From contig RFSP01000063.1 in NCBI GenBank assembly GCA_009923895.1, positions 1 through 9,008 of the forward strand: a DNA stretch of 9,008 nucleotides. The letters are read 5' to 3'. Shown piece by piece: positions 1-7,186 of the stretch. Every line of letters begins with the position of its first letter. Position 1 is the stretch's first letter. The translations under genes were made by a program, and so were the position numbers. Below the pieces are notes generated by a model. It saw only the letters and a list, made by a program, of their open reading frames with translations. It had not been told where the DNA came from and did no database searches. The stretch comes from Betaproteobacteria bacterium. GTDB taxonomy: Bacteria > Pseudomonadota > Gammaproteobacteria > Burkholderiales > Burkholderiaceae_C.

Positions 1-18
1 TTCGACCGATCGGTCGAA
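1..18. promoter_or_regulatory. Perfect 18-bp palindrome, probable PaaR (TetR-family) operator
   Basis: The sequence TTCGACCGATCGGTCGAA is identical to its own reverse complement over all 18 bases, with no spacer. It lies 34 bases upstream of the paaG start codon at the head of the operon. TetR-family dimers typically bind such inverted repeats, and a TetR gene closes this operon at 6499-7125. The inference is that PaaR binds here and blocks transcription until a pathway CoA ester releases it. The symmetry may extend left of the window, which cannot be seen. I found no second full copy elsewhere in the window. Confidence 0.75.
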
Positions 19-22
19 TAAT
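17..22 (+). promoter_or_regulatory. Candidate -10 hexamer of the paa operon promoter
   Basis: AATAAT matches the sigma-70 -10 consensus TATAAT at five of six positions and shares its first two bases with the right edge of the 18-bp palindrome. With a normal 17-base spacer, the -35 box would fall just left of base 1 and is not visible. This would put the palindrome in the -35/-10 spacer, a classic place for a repressor. The implied transcript would start near base 28-30 and have a short leader with a run of seven T (36-42) before the ribosome-binding site. The call rests on position and one hexamer only. Confidence 0.4.
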
Positions 23-52
23 TAGATCACTGGCGTTTTTTTAGGAGACCCC

Positions 53-871
53 ATGTCCGATGCCACTGAAGCGCGCGCCGCAGATGCGCCTGTATTGAAG
101 ACGGCCCACGGTGACATCACCGTGCTCACATTGAATCGGCCCGCCTCGCTGAACAGCTTCACGGGGGCCATGCATCAGCGCCTCCTGGCCGATTTGAACG
201 ATGCCGCTGCCAACCCCCAAGTGCGTGCAGTGGTGATCACGGGATCCGGACGGGGCTTTTGTGCCGGCCAGGACTTGAGCGATCCGGACATGGCCGCCGC
301 CGACGGGGGGGCGCCAGACGTCGGCGCGGTGGTAGAGCGGCACTACAAACCGCTGGCGATGCGTGTGCGCTCCATGCCCGTGCCGGTGATTGCCGCTGTC
401 AACGGCGTGGCCGCCGGTGCCGGGGCCAACCTGGCTCTTTGTTGTGACTTTGTGTTGGCCGCCCGTGGAGCGAGCTTCATTCAGGCGTTCAGCAAGATCG
501 GTCTGGTGCCCGATTGCGGGGGCACTTGGCTCTTGCCGCGCTTGGTGGGTCGAGCCCGGGCCCTGGGGCTCGCCATGACGGGCGACAAGTTGCCGGCAGA
601 AGAAGCCGAGCGCATGGGGTTGATTTGGCGGTGCGTGGACGACGCCGCGCTGATGGACCGAGCGCTGGAATTGGCCCAAAAGCTGTGCGCCATGCCCAGC
701 CATGCGCTGGCGCAGACACGCGCGGCCCTGGACGCCGCCTTGGTGATGGATTTTGGTGAGGCATTGAGCGAAGAAGCTCGCCTGCAAGGCCAATTGGGCC
801 GGAAGCACGACTTTGCCGAAGGGGTGGCGGCTTTTTTGGCCAAGCGCGCGCCCAGTTTCAAGGACCGTTGA
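53..871 (+). CDS. paaG: PaaG, 1,2-epoxyphenylacetyl-CoA isomerase (crotonase family)
   Basis: This 272-residue enoyl-CoA hydratase/isomerase-fold enzyme is close to the usual PaaG length of about 262. In the family, PaaG converts ring-1,2-epoxyphenylacetyl-CoA into the seven-membered oxepin-CoA in the cytoplasm, and also shifts double bases of later enoyl-CoA intermediates. The crotonase signature RGFCAGQDL (residues 67-75) supplies part of the oxyanion hole and CoA site. A second conserved block, KIGLVPDCGGTWLLPR, contains Asp154 at the position of the catalytic acid of PaaG-type isomerases; the Cys after it is often Ser. The ATG at 53 is preceded by AGGAGA at 43-48. It is the first gene after the palindromic operator, and its stop lies 2 bases before the paaI ATG. 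Other crotonases such as PaaF are possible, but the VPDxGGTW block and operon context favour PaaG. Confidence 0.92.
   Translation: MSDATEARAADAPVLKTAHGDITVLTLNRPASLNSFTGAMHQRLLADLNDAAANPQVRAVVITGSGRGFCAGQDLSDPDMAAADGGAPDVGAVVERHYKPLAMRVRSMPVPVIAAVNGVAAGAGANLALCCDFVLAARGASFIQAFSKIGLVPDCGGTWLLPRLVGRARALGLAMTGDKLPAEEAERMGLIWRCVDDAALMDRALELAQKLCAMPSHALAQTRAALDAALVMDFGEALSEEARLQGQLGRKHDFAEGVAAFLAKRAPSFKDR
860..864 (+). promoter_or_regulatory. Ribosome-binding site that decides the paaI start
   Basis: AAGGA lies inside the last codons of paaG. It is 9 bases before the ATG at 874 but only 3 bases before the in-frame TTG at 868, so the ATG is the better start. Confidence 0.6.
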
Positions 872-873
872 TC

Positions 874-1356
874 ATGACCACCGACCCCTCTGGCAGCTGG
901 AGCTCACAGCAAGTGGCGCAGGCCACGCGCGACGCCATGTGGGCCAATGACCGAGCCTCCAAAAGCATGGGCATGGAAGTGGTGGCCGTCTCACAAGGTG
1001 GCGCCACGATGCGCATGACCGTGCGCGAAGACATGCTCAACGGCCACGACATTTGCCATGGAGGCTTCATCACCACCTTGGCCGACAGCGCCTTTGCCTT
1101 TGCTTGCAATGCCTATAACGAGCTCACCGTGGCCTCGGGCTTTGATGTGAACCTGTTTGCCTCTGCGCGACTGGGTGATGTCTTGACCGCCACGGCCGTG
1201 GAGGTGAGCAAGGCAGGTCGCACGGGGGTGTATGACATCACCGTGACCAATCAAGAGGGCGTGGCTTTGGCTGCCTTCAGGGGCCGGTCTTACACCATGA
1301 AAGGCAAAGCCCTGATCGAAGGTTTGCCCATGGGCAAGATGAGCAATAAGCCCTGA
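874..1356 (+). CDS. paaI: PaaI, hydroxyphenylacetyl-CoA-type thioesterase (hotdog fold)
   Basis: This 160-residue protein is a hotdog-fold acyl-CoA thioesterase. PaaI enzymes hydrolyse phenylacetyl-CoA derivatives, probably rescuing CoA and clearing dead-end or reactive intermediates when ring epoxidation or ring opening lags. The conserved core is visible: His62-Gly-Gly, then TLADSAFAFAC with Asp71 at the place of the PaaI catalytic aspartate, a VASG strand and a C-terminal GVYDITVTNQ...AAFRGRS segment typical of the subfamily. An in-frame TTG at 868 would overlap the paaG stop, but the Shine-Dalgarno spacing favours ATG 874. The first 15 or so residues are a variable Ser/Thr-rich stretch. 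It is likely co-transcribed and translationally coupled with paaG. Its membership is clear; the physiological substrate is inferred from the family. Confidence 0.92.
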   Translation: MTTDPSGSWSSQQVAQATRDAMWANDRASKSMGMEVVAVSQGGATMRMTVREDMLNGHDICHGGFITTLADSAFAFACNAYNELTVASGFDVNLFASARLGDVLTATAVEVSKAGRTGVYDITVTNQEGVALAAFRGRSYTMKGKALIEGLPMGKMSNKP

Positions 1357-1357
1357 T

Positions 1358-1384
1358 CACAAGATCGATTCAGGACACAAGATC
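1358..1384 (+). repeat. Direct repeat CACAAGATC x2 in the paaI-paaK gap
   Basis: CACAAGATC occurs at 1358-1366 and again at 1376-1384, with starts 18 bases apart. They sit in the 49-base gap before paaK, the longest gap between genes of the operon. It may be chance. A role as a protein-binding or RNA-processing site is only a guess. Confidence 0.3.
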
Positions 1385-1405
1385 CAAGACTCACAGGAGA
1401 CCCCC

Positions 1406-2710
1406 ATGCCCGTGAAACAGCCCGCCCCCGCAGACCTCGAGCCCATTGAGCGCGCCAGCCGAGACGAAATCTCGGCCCTGCAGGTGCAGCGCTTGAGGTG
1501 GTCGCTGCAACACGCTTACGACCACGTGCCCCACTACCGCAAAGCCTTTGACGACAAGGGAGTCCACCCCTCAGACCTGAAGACCTTGTCTGATCTGGCC
1601 AAGTTCCCTTTCACCACCAAAAGCGACTTGCGCGCCAACTACCCGTTTGGCATGTTTGCGGTGCCGCGTTCGCAGGTGGTGCGGGTGCATGCCTCATCGG
1701 GAACCACCGGCAAACCCACGGTGGTGGGCTACACCCGCGGCGATATCGAACGTTGGGCCGATTTGGGCGCGCGCAGCATCCGTGCCGCCGGAGGCCGACC
1801 GGGCGATATGGTGCATGTGGCCTATGGGTATGGACTTTTCACTGGCGGCCTGGGCGCGCACTATGCCGCCGAGCGCTTGGGCTGCACGGTGATTCCCATG
1901 AGTGGGGGTCAGACCGAAAAACAAGTGCAGCTGATTGAAGACTTCAAGCCCGACATCATCATGGTCACGCCCAGCTACATGCAGGTGATCATTGATGAGT
2001 TTCGGCGTCAAGGCAAAGACCCCCGATCCATGTCACTGAGTGTGGGCATCTTTGGCGCAGAACCCTGGACCGAGGAAATGCGCCGCGAGATTGAAAATGC
2101 CGCGGGCATCGACGCCGTGGACATTTATGGTTTGAGCGAAGTCATGGGCCCCGGTGTGGCCAATGAATGTGTGGAGTCCAAAGACGGTCCTGTGATCTGG
2201 GAGGACCATTTCTATCCTGAGATCATCGATCCGCAAACGGGCGAGGTCTTGCCCGATGGCAGTGAAGGCGAGTTGGTGTTCACCACCCTGACCAAAGAGG
2301 CCTTGCCCGTCATTCGGTATCGCACCCGCGATTTGACCCGGCTCCTGCCCCCCACCTCGCGCAGCATGCGGCGCATTGGCAAGATCGTGGGCCGCAGTGA
2401 CGACATGCTCATCATCCGTGGCGTGAACATGTTCCCCACCCAGGTGGAAGAGATTGTGTTGCAGCAGGGGCAACTCACTGGGCACTACCAGCTGGTGGTG
2501 ACGCGAGAAGACCACCTGGACCGCGTGCAGGTGCGCTGCGAGATTCAGCCCGCCCATGCCGATGCTGACCGCGCGGCCATCGCCCAGGAGTTGCAACACC
2601 GCATCAAAACCCTGATTGGCGTCAGCACTACGGTGGAGGTGGGCGACCCCGATTCCATCGAGCGCTCGCTGGGCAAAGCCCGCCGCGTCATTGATCAACG
2701 ACCCAAGTGA
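1406..2710 (+). CDS. paaK: PaaK, phenylacetate-CoA ligase
   Basis: This 434-residue member of the adenylate-forming ligase superfamily has the usual PaaK length. It activates phenylacetate to phenylacetyl-CoA with ATP and CoA, the committing step of the aerobic hybrid pathway, in the cytoplasm. The phosphate-binding loop SSGTTGKP is at residues 97-104 and the YGLSE aromatic/adenylate motif at 241-245. The hinge and C-terminal domain follow, with IRYRTRDLTRL, GRSDDMLIIRGVN and a late SLGKARR motif in which Lys424 is at the place of the conserved adenylation lysine. The ATG at 1406 follows a strong AGGAGA (1395-1400). It is the first gene after the 49-base gap and precedes paaA by 18 bases. No key motif is missing. 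A ligase for a substituted aryl acetate cannot be excluded from sequence, but the operon makes phenylacetate by far the likeliest substrate. Confidence 0.96.
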   Translation: MPVKQPAPADLEPIERASRDEISALQVQRLRWSLQHAYDHVPHYRKAFDDKGVHPSDLKTLSDLAKFPFTTKSDLRANYPFGMFAVPRSQVVRVHASSGTTGKPTVVGYTRGDIERWADLGARSIRAAGGRPGDMVHVAYGYGLFTGGLGAHYAAERLGCTVIPMSGGQTEKQVQLIEDFKPDIIMVTPSYMQVIIDEFRRQGKDPRSMSLSVGIFGAEPWTEEMRREIENAAGIDAVDIYGLSEVMGPGVANECVESKDGPVIWEDHFYPEIIDPQTGEVLPDGSEGELVFTTLTKEALPVIRYRTRDLTRLLPPTSRSMRRIGKIVGRSDDMLIIRGVNMFPTQVEEIVLQQGQLTGHYQLVVTREDHLDRVQVRCEIQPAHADADRAAIAQELQHRIKTLIGVSTTVEVGDPDSIERSLGKARRVIDQRPK

Positions 2711-2728
2711 AATTCAGGAGAACCTGCG

Positions 2729-3730
2729 ATGTACACCCAAGCCATGGACGTGGGCCCAAAGGAAGAGCGCAAGGCCTTGCGCTCGGCCGAGGAAGCGCAG
2801 CTGGAACAGCGTTTTGATGAACGCATCGATGCCGGTGGGTTGATCGAAGCCAAAGACTGGATGCCCGATCACTACCGCAAGACCTTGGTGCGCCAGATCA
2901 GCCAGCACGCACATTCTGAAATCGTGGGCATGCTGCCAGAGGGCAACTGGGTCACCCGCGCGCCCACCCTCAAACGCAAAACCATCTTGCTGGCCAAGAT
3001 TCAAGACGAAGCCGGGCACGGCTTGTACCTGTACTCGGCCGCTGAAACGCTGGGCGTGAGCCGCGACGAGCTGCTGGCTGCTTTGCACAGCGGCAAGGCC
3101 AAGTACAGCTCGATCTTCAACTATCCCACCCTCACTTGGGCCGATGTGGGCGTGATTGGCTGGTTGGTGGATGGCGCGGCCATCATGAACCAAGTGCCTC
3201 TGACGCGATGCTCGTATGCCCCCTATGCACGAGCCATGGTGCGCATCTGCCGAGAAGAGAGTTTTCACCAGCGTCAGGGCTTTGACGCACTGAACGTGAT
3301 GATGCGAGAAGGCACACCGGCCCAGCGCGACATGGTGCAAGACGCCGTCAACCGTTGGTGGTGGCCGAGTTTGATGATGTTTGGCCCGCCCGACGCCGAG
3401 AGCGTGCACGGCACGCAAAGCACCCGCTGGGGCATCAAGCGCATCAGCAACGATGACCTGCGGCAAAAGTTCATTGATGCCACCGCGCAGCAGGCCGATG
3501 TGCTCGGCGTGTCGCTCCCGGATCCTTTGCTCAAGTGGAATGAGGCGCGGGGTCACTACGACTTTGGGCCCATCGATTGGGCTGAGTTTTGGCGCGTGGT
3601 GGGCGGCCATGGCGCCTGCAATCAAGAACGTCTGGCTGCCCGGGTCAAAGCCTGGGATGACGGGGCTTGGGTGCGCGAAGCGGCACTGGCCCACGCACGT
3701 AAACAACACACCAAGGAGCAAGCGGCATGA
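2729..3730 (+). CDS. paaA: PaaA, catalytic di-iron subunit of phenylacetyl-CoA 1,2-epoxidase
   Basis: This 333-residue protein is the oxygenase alpha subunit of the bacterial multicomponent monooxygenase that turns phenylacetyl-CoA into its ring-1,2-epoxide using O2. The ferritin-like four-helix ligands are visible: Glu64 in [14 protein letters not shown], the ExxH pair Glu94/His97 in QDEAGH, and the second ExxH pair Glu177/His180 in REESFH. The first set sits 22 residues later than I recall for the 309-residue Escherichia coli enzyme, matching a charged N-terminal extension ([19 protein letters not shown]). The ATG at 2729 has AGGAG at 2716-2720, 8 bases upstream. The stop overlaps the paaB start by four bases (ATGA at 3727), suggesting coupled synthesis of complex partners. 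[15 protein letters not shown] segment near the C-terminus is typical of the family. Confidence 0.97.
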   Translation: MYTQAMDVGPKEERKALRSAEEAQLEQRFDERIDAGGLIEAKDWMPDHYRKTLVRQISQHAHSEIVGMLPEGNWVTRAPTLKRKTILLAKIQDEAGHGLYLYSAAETLGVSRDELLAALHSGKAKYSSIFNYPTLTWADVGVIGWLVDGAAIMNQVPLTRCSYAPYARAMVRICREESFHQRQGFDALNVMMREGTPAQRDMVQDAVNRWWWPSLMMFGPPDAESVHGTQSTRWGIKRISNDDLRQKFIDATAQQADVLGVSLPDPLLKWNEARGHYDFGPIDWAEFWRVVGGHGACNQERLAARVKAWDDGAWVREAALAHARKQHTKEQAA

Positions 3731-4026
3731 ACACCCCCACTGCAAAAAACGAATGGCCTCTTTGGGAAGTGTTCGTCCGGCCGAAAGCGGGCCTGGAACA
3801 CAAGCATTGCGGCAGCCTGCATGCCCCGGACGCCAAGATGGCCCTGCAGATGGCACGCGAGGTGTATGCGCGCCGGCAAGAAGGCACCAGCATCTGGGTG
3901 TTGCCGTCCAGCCAGATCACGGCCTCAGACCCGGGTGACAAAGACATGTACTTCGACCCCATGGAAGACAAGGTCTACCGCCACCCCACGTTCTACGAGC
4001 TTCCGCAAGCCGTGGACCACATGTGA
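3727..4026 (+). CDS. paaB: PaaB, structural subunit of phenylacetyl-CoA epoxidase
   Basis: This 99-residue protein matches the PaaB family length (about 95). PaaB has no catalytic site; in the family it bridges PaaA-PaaC heterodimers into the larger oxygenase assembly. The recognisable blocks are [17 protein letters not shown] near the N-terminus, [18 protein letters not shown] in the middle, and IWVLPSSQI followed by [16 protein letters not shown]. There is no signal peptide or membrane segment. The start codon overlaps the paaA stop (ATGA), and AAGGAG at 3713-3718 within paaA is its ribosome-binding site. The small size and strict position between paaA and paaC leave little doubt. Confidence 0.96.
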   Translation: MNTPTAKNEWPLWEVFVRPKAGLEHKHCGSLHAPDAKMALQMAREVYARRQEGTSIWVLPSSQITASDPGDKDMYFDPMEDKVYRHPTFYELPQAVDHM

Positions 4027-4042
4027 ACGGAAGGACGAGACC

Positions 4043-4840
4043 ATGAACTCGATTGCCGTCAGTGCCAGCCCGCACGTGCGCTACGTGCTGCGCTTGGCTG
4101 ACACTTGTCTTATCCATGCTCAGCGTTTGTCCGAGTGGTGTGGCCATGCGCCCGTGCTCGAAGAAGACATTGCGATGACCAACCTGTCTTTGGACTTGAT
4201 GGGTCAAGCGCGAGCGTTGTTGAGCCATGCGGGATCGCTCGACGGCCAACGCTGGGACGAGGACCAGCTGGCTTTCTTGCGCGATGAAAGGCACTACTTC
4301 AACCTGACCTTGGCTGAGCAGCCCATGCGGCGCAGCAGTGCGCATTCGCCCGGAGGAGATTTTGCGGACGCTGTGGTGCGCAATCTGATTCTGGCGGTGT
4401 GGTTTCGATTGCACTGGCAGGCCTTGGCAGCGTCAAGCGATGCGGAGTTGGCGGCCATTGCCGGCAAGGCGCTTAAAGAATCCCGGTACCACGAAGAGCA
4501 TGCGGCGCAGTGGGTGATTCGCTTGGGCGACGGCACCGAGGTGTCTCACGCCAAGACGCAGGCGGCTTTGGATCGTGCCTGGGCTTACACCGCCGAGATG
4601 TTTGTGGATGATGACACCGATGCCTATGCACAGGCACAAGGCTTGGGGCCCTTGCGCAGCAGCCTGCGCGAAGCCTGGCAGTCCAGTGTGCAGGCGGTGT
4701 TGGACGAGGCGACTTTGAGTGTGCCGCCCGCCAGTTCCTTTCTGAGCACTGGCAGCCGAGGCACCCACAGCGAGCACATGGGATTCATCTTGGCCGAAAT
4801 GCAGTACCTGCAGCGCGCCTACCCCGGTGGCCGTTGGTGA
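4043..4840 (+). CDS. paaC: PaaC, partner subunit of phenylacetyl-CoA epoxidase
   Basis: This 265-residue ferritin-like helical protein is a paralogue of PaaA that forms a heterodimer with it; the family is non-catalytic but needed for assembly and activity. Visible features are LADTCLIHAQRLSEWCGHAP (residues 18-37), EEDIAMTNLSLDLMGQAR (40-57), a DERHYFN segment (81-87) and KESRYHEEHAAQW (145-157). It lacks the clean ExxH pairs seen in PaaA, as expected. The reading frame is open from 3821 inside paaB, but the ATG at 4043 has AAGGAC at 4031-4036 and gives a length near the family's 248, so that start is chosen. It begins 16 bases after paaB and ends 11 bases before paaD. Confidence 0.95.
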   Translation: MNSIAVSASPHVRYVLRLADTCLIHAQRLSEWCGHAPVLEEDIAMTNLSLDLMGQARALLSHAGSLDGQRWDEDQLAFLRDERHYFNLTLAEQPMRRSSAHSPGGDFADAVVRNLILAVWFRLHWQALAASSDAELAAIAGKALKESRYHEEHAAQWVIRLGDGTEVSHAKTQAALDRAWAYTAEMFVDDDTDAYAQAQGLGPLRSSLREAWQSSVQAVLDEATLSVPPASSFLSTGSRGTHSEHMGFILAEMQYLQRAYPGGRW

Positions 4841-4841
4841 G
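4836..4841 (+). promoter_or_regulatory. Weak ribosome-binding site of paaD
   Basis: GGTGAG, which contains the paaC stop codon, is the only Shine-Dalgarno-like stretch before the paaD ATG at 4852 and lies 10 bases upstream. It is the poorest in the operon, so paaD translation may depend on ribosomes terminating paaC and may be lower than that of the oxygenase subunits. Confidence 0.4.
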
Positions 4842-4851
4842 ATGACAGCCC

Positions 4852-5382
4852 ATGAGCGTCGCTGATCTTCACGACCGCGAGCAAGCCGCCTGGCGGGTGC
4901 TGGATGACGTGCTGGACCCCGAAGTGCCGGTGCTGTCCGTGCGCGATCTGGGCATCGTGCGGGCTGTGGAGTCTCTGGAAGAGGGCATGCGCGTGGTGCT
5001 CACGCCCACCTATTCCGGCTGTCCTGCCACCGAGGTCATTTGCGACAGCGTGCGACAGGCGCTGGAAGGTGCTGGGTTTGGGCCGGTCACCGTCTCCTTG
5101 CAACGTGCACCCGCTTGGACCACCGAATGGATGAGCGACGAGGGTCGCCGCAAATTGCGAGAGTACGGCATCGCTCCACCCGGTGCGGTCCAACCGCCGG
5201 GGCCAACGCCTATGACGTTTTTTCCAAGACGCCCCCTGGCGGCTGCCCCCGAGGTCCTGAACTGCCCGCGCTGTGGCAGCGCTCACACCGAGCGCTTGTC
5301 TGCCTTTGGATCGACGGCCTGCAAGTCCATGCACCGCTGTCTGACTTGTCGGGAACCCTTTGAACATTTCAAGCCCCTATGA
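4852..5382 (+). CDS. paaD: PaaD, epoxidase maturation factor (DUF59/MIP18 domain plus zinc ribbon)
   Basis: This 176-residue protein is of the family thought to help mature the iron-sulfur or di-iron centres of the phenylacetyl-CoA epoxidase; its exact chemistry is not settled. The N-terminal half is a DUF59/MIP18-like domain with LDPEVPVLSVRDLGIVR (Asp22-Pro23-Glu24) and the conserved cysteine Cys57 in YSGCPATEV. After a Pro-rich linker (around residues 115-130), a four-cysteine C-terminal zinc or metal ribbon follows: Cys138-x2-Cys141 and Cys163-x2-Cys166, with the PaaD-type GSTACKS segment between, where Cys157 adds a fifth cysteine. The stop overlaps the paaE start by four bases (ATGA at 5379), which fits coupling of a maturation factor to the iron-sulfur reductase. 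Confidence 0.95.
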   Translation: MSVADLHDREQAAWRVLDDVLDPEVPVLSVRDLGIVRAVESLEEGMRVVLTPTYSGCPATEVICDSVRQALEGAGFGPVTVSLQRAPAWTTEWMSDEGRRKLREYGIAPPGAVQPPGPTPMTFFPRRPLAAAPEVLNCPRCGSAHTERLSAFGSTACKSMHRCLTCREPFEHFKPL

Positions 5383-6485
5383 ACACCCCTGCCTCCTCGA
5401 CCCACTTTCACGCCTTGCGCGTGAGTCACATTCAGCCCGACGCCGATGACGCGGTGATTGTGTCGTTTGATGTGCCGCAAGAGCTGGCGGCGACTTACCA
5501 ATTTGTGGCAGGCCAATACCTGACGTTGCGCCACGATGTGCAAGGACAAGACTTGCGCCGCTCTTATTCCATCTGTGCCGCTCCGGGCGAGCCCTTGCGT
5601 GTGGGGGTGAGAAAGGTGCCCGGAGGGGTGTTCTCGACCTGGTTGCATGAGCATCTGCAGCCCGGTCAGACGGTGCAGGTCTTGCCCCCGCAGGGTCATT
5701 TTGGAGACGCTCTGACCCGTTTGGAGCAGCCTCCCGCCCATACCTTGTTGATTGCGGCGGGCAGTGGCATCACGCCGATATTGTCCATTGCCAAAAGCCT
5801 GTTGCAGTCGTCGGCGACGGCGCGAGTGACGCTCATCTACAGCAACCGCCAAGTGGTGTCCACCATGTTCAAGGAGGAACTGGAGGACCTGAAAAACCGC
5901 TACCTGACGCGCCTGTCGATCCATGCGGTGTTCTCGCGTGAAGTGGTGGATGCGCCCGAGGACTCTCCCTTGGCGGCCGGTCGCTTGGATCGACAACGGA
6001 TGGCTCGCTTTTGGGGCGCGTTGGTGGATCCAAAGACCATCGACCAAGCCTTTGTGTGTGGCCCCCATGCCTTCAACGACGAAGCCCAGGCGGCTCTTTC
6101 GGCCGCAGGCCTGCCGGCCGACAGCATTCACATCGAGCGATTCGGTGTGCCGGTGTCGCAGACCGAAGGCCTTTCGCACGCGCCACAGCCGGGCGACGCC
6201 GACGATGCCCGTGTGGTTCTGATTCGCGACGGTCTCACGCGGGAATTTGGCTTTCGCAAGGGAGACCCCAGCGTCTTGGACGCTGCTGCGCGTGCCGGTC
6301 TGGATGTGCCTTATTCATGCAAGTCGGGTGTTTGCGCCACGTGTCGATGCAAGGTGGTGGAAGGGCGGGTGCGCATGGATCGCAACTTTGCTCTGGAGAA
6401 GGCCGATCTGGACGCGGGATTCGTCTTGAGCTGCCAGGCCCATCCGTTGACGCCCCGTGTGGTGTTGTCCTTCGACGAGCGTTGA
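5379..6485 (+). CDS. paaE: PaaE, NAD(P)H-dependent flavin/iron-sulfur reductase of phenylacetyl-CoA epoxidase
   Basis: This 368-residue protein (family about 356) passes electrons from NAD(P)H through FAD and a [2Fe-2S] cluster to the PaaA di-iron site. Three domains are visible in order. The FAD-binding barrel carries RSYS (residues 61-64). The nucleotide-binding domain carries AAGSGITP (126-133), the YSNRQ segment and VCGPHAF. The C-terminal plant-type ferredoxin domain has ligands Cys314-x4-Cys319-x2-Cys322 and Cys352. An extra Cys324 lies next to the cluster. Cluster spacing is canonical and nothing is truncated. The start at 5379 overlaps the paaD stop. Thirteen bases separate its stop from the regulator gene. 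Related ferredoxin reductases share this domain layout, but context settles the assignment. Confidence 0.96.
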   Translation: MNTPASSTHFHALRVSHIQPDADDAVIVSFDVPQELAATYQFVAGQYLTLRHDVQGQDLRRSYSICAAPGEPLRVGVRKVPGGVFSTWLHEHLQPGQTVQVLPPQGHFGDALTRLEQPPAHTLLIAAGSGITPILSIAKSLLQSSATARVTLIYSNRQVVSTMFKEELEDLKNRYLTRLSIHAVFSREVVDAPEDSPLAAGRLDRQRMARFWGALVDPKTIDQAFVCGPHAFNDEAQAALSAAGLPADSIHIERFGVPVSQTEGLSHAPQPGDADDARVVLIRDGLTREFGFRKGDPSVLDAAARAGLDVPYSCKSGVCATCRCKVVEGRVRMDRNFALEKADLDAGFVLSCQAHPLTPRVVLSFDER

Positions 6486-6498
6486 CAGGATCCTTGAC

Positions 6499-7125
6499 AT
6501 GGCTCGCCCTCGCGCCGCCACCTATGAAGCACACCGCGACAAGATCTTGACCTCCGCGGCACAGTTGTTTGCCGTCAAGGGCTACACCGCCGCGTCCATG
6601 GCCGATATTGCGCGTGACAGTGGCGTCTCCAAAGCCAGCCTCTACCACTACTTTGGCGACAAGCAATCCATCTTGGAGGAGATTGCGCTGTCGCACGTGC
6701 AGCGGCTCGAGGCGCTGGTGGCCAGCGTGGAGGCTGAGGCGCCCAATCCTCCGCGTCGTTTGAGGTTGCTGCTGGAACGCTTCATGCAGGCCTATACCGG
6801 TGCGCAGCACGCGCATCGCGTACTGACCGAGGACGTGAAGTTTCTGGACGCCTCGGCACGCTCCCGTGTGGTGGCAGCCCAGCGGCGCGTGGTGGACGCG
6901 TTTGGCCACGCCATTGGCGCCTTGCGGTCGGATTTGCCGCAGGACATGCACAAGCCCATGGCCATGTTGCTCTTTGGCATGATCAATTGGACCTATATCT
7001 GGCTCAAGCCTGGCGGTCCTTGGGGCCATGACGACTTGGCGCCGCTGGTCACCGATCTGTTTTTGGGAGGACTGCCGGCAGTTGAGCCCACGCATCGACC
7101 TTTGCCTTCGGCCGTGACATCCTGA
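6499..7125 (+). CDS. paaR: TetR-family repressor, probable PaaR
   Basis: This 208-residue protein has a typical TetR architecture. The N-terminal DNA-binding domain runs from about residue 12 to 58, with the helix-turn-helix MADIARDSGVSKASLYHYF at about 34-52. The C-terminal ligand domain resembles the KstR2-type fold, including MLLFGMINWTYIWLKPGGP at about 156-174; relatives of this type sense acyl-CoA ligands. In betaproteobacteria, TetR-type PaaR proteins repress paa genes and are relieved by phenylacetyl-CoA or a later CoA ester; I infer the same here. The ATG at 6499 is preceded by AGGA (6487-6490), 8 bases upstream. The frame is open further up inside paaE, but no better start is seen. 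Its position as last gene of the operon implies negative autoregulation through the palindrome at 1-18. The exact ligand is not shown by sequence. Confidence 0.88.
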   Translation: MARPRAATYEAHRDKILTSAAQLFAVKGYTAASMADIARDSGVSKASLYHYFGDKQSILEEIALSHVQRLEALVASVEAEAPNPPRRLRLLLERFMQAYTGAQHAHRVLTEDVKFLDASARSRVVAAQRRVVDAFGHAIGALRSDLPQDMHKPMAMLLFGMINWTYIWLKPGGPWGHDDLAPLVTDLFLGGLPAVEPTHRPLPSAVTS

Positions 7126-7186
7126 GCTGGCTGCCCCGGCCTGGAGAGAGTTCTCTGGGGAGGCACGCAGAAAGGATATTGGAGCC

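Noticed and set aside
868..876. TTG at 868 as the paaI start, overlapping the paaG stop
   Set aside because: The AAGGA at 860-864 is only 3 bases from it but 9 bases from the ATG at 874, and the TTG adds just two residues.
2714..3856. A 380-codon open frame on the - strand opposite paaA and paaB
   Set aside because: It mirrors the well-supported paaA/paaB coding sequence in GC-rich DNA, has a His/Gly/Pro-rich composition with no recognisable domain, and has no ribosome-binding site that I can see.
3821..4042. Upstream in-frame extension of paaC through paaB
   Set aside because: The extra residues are Arg/Pro/Thr-rich out-of-frame paaB sequence. The ATG at 4043 has a ribosome-binding site and gives the family length.
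7134..7160. CCCC...GGGG inverted segment with AGAG/CTCT after paaR as a terminator
   Set aside because: It consists of two 4-bp stems separated by a 7-base one-sided bulge, with no T-tract. It is too weak to call.
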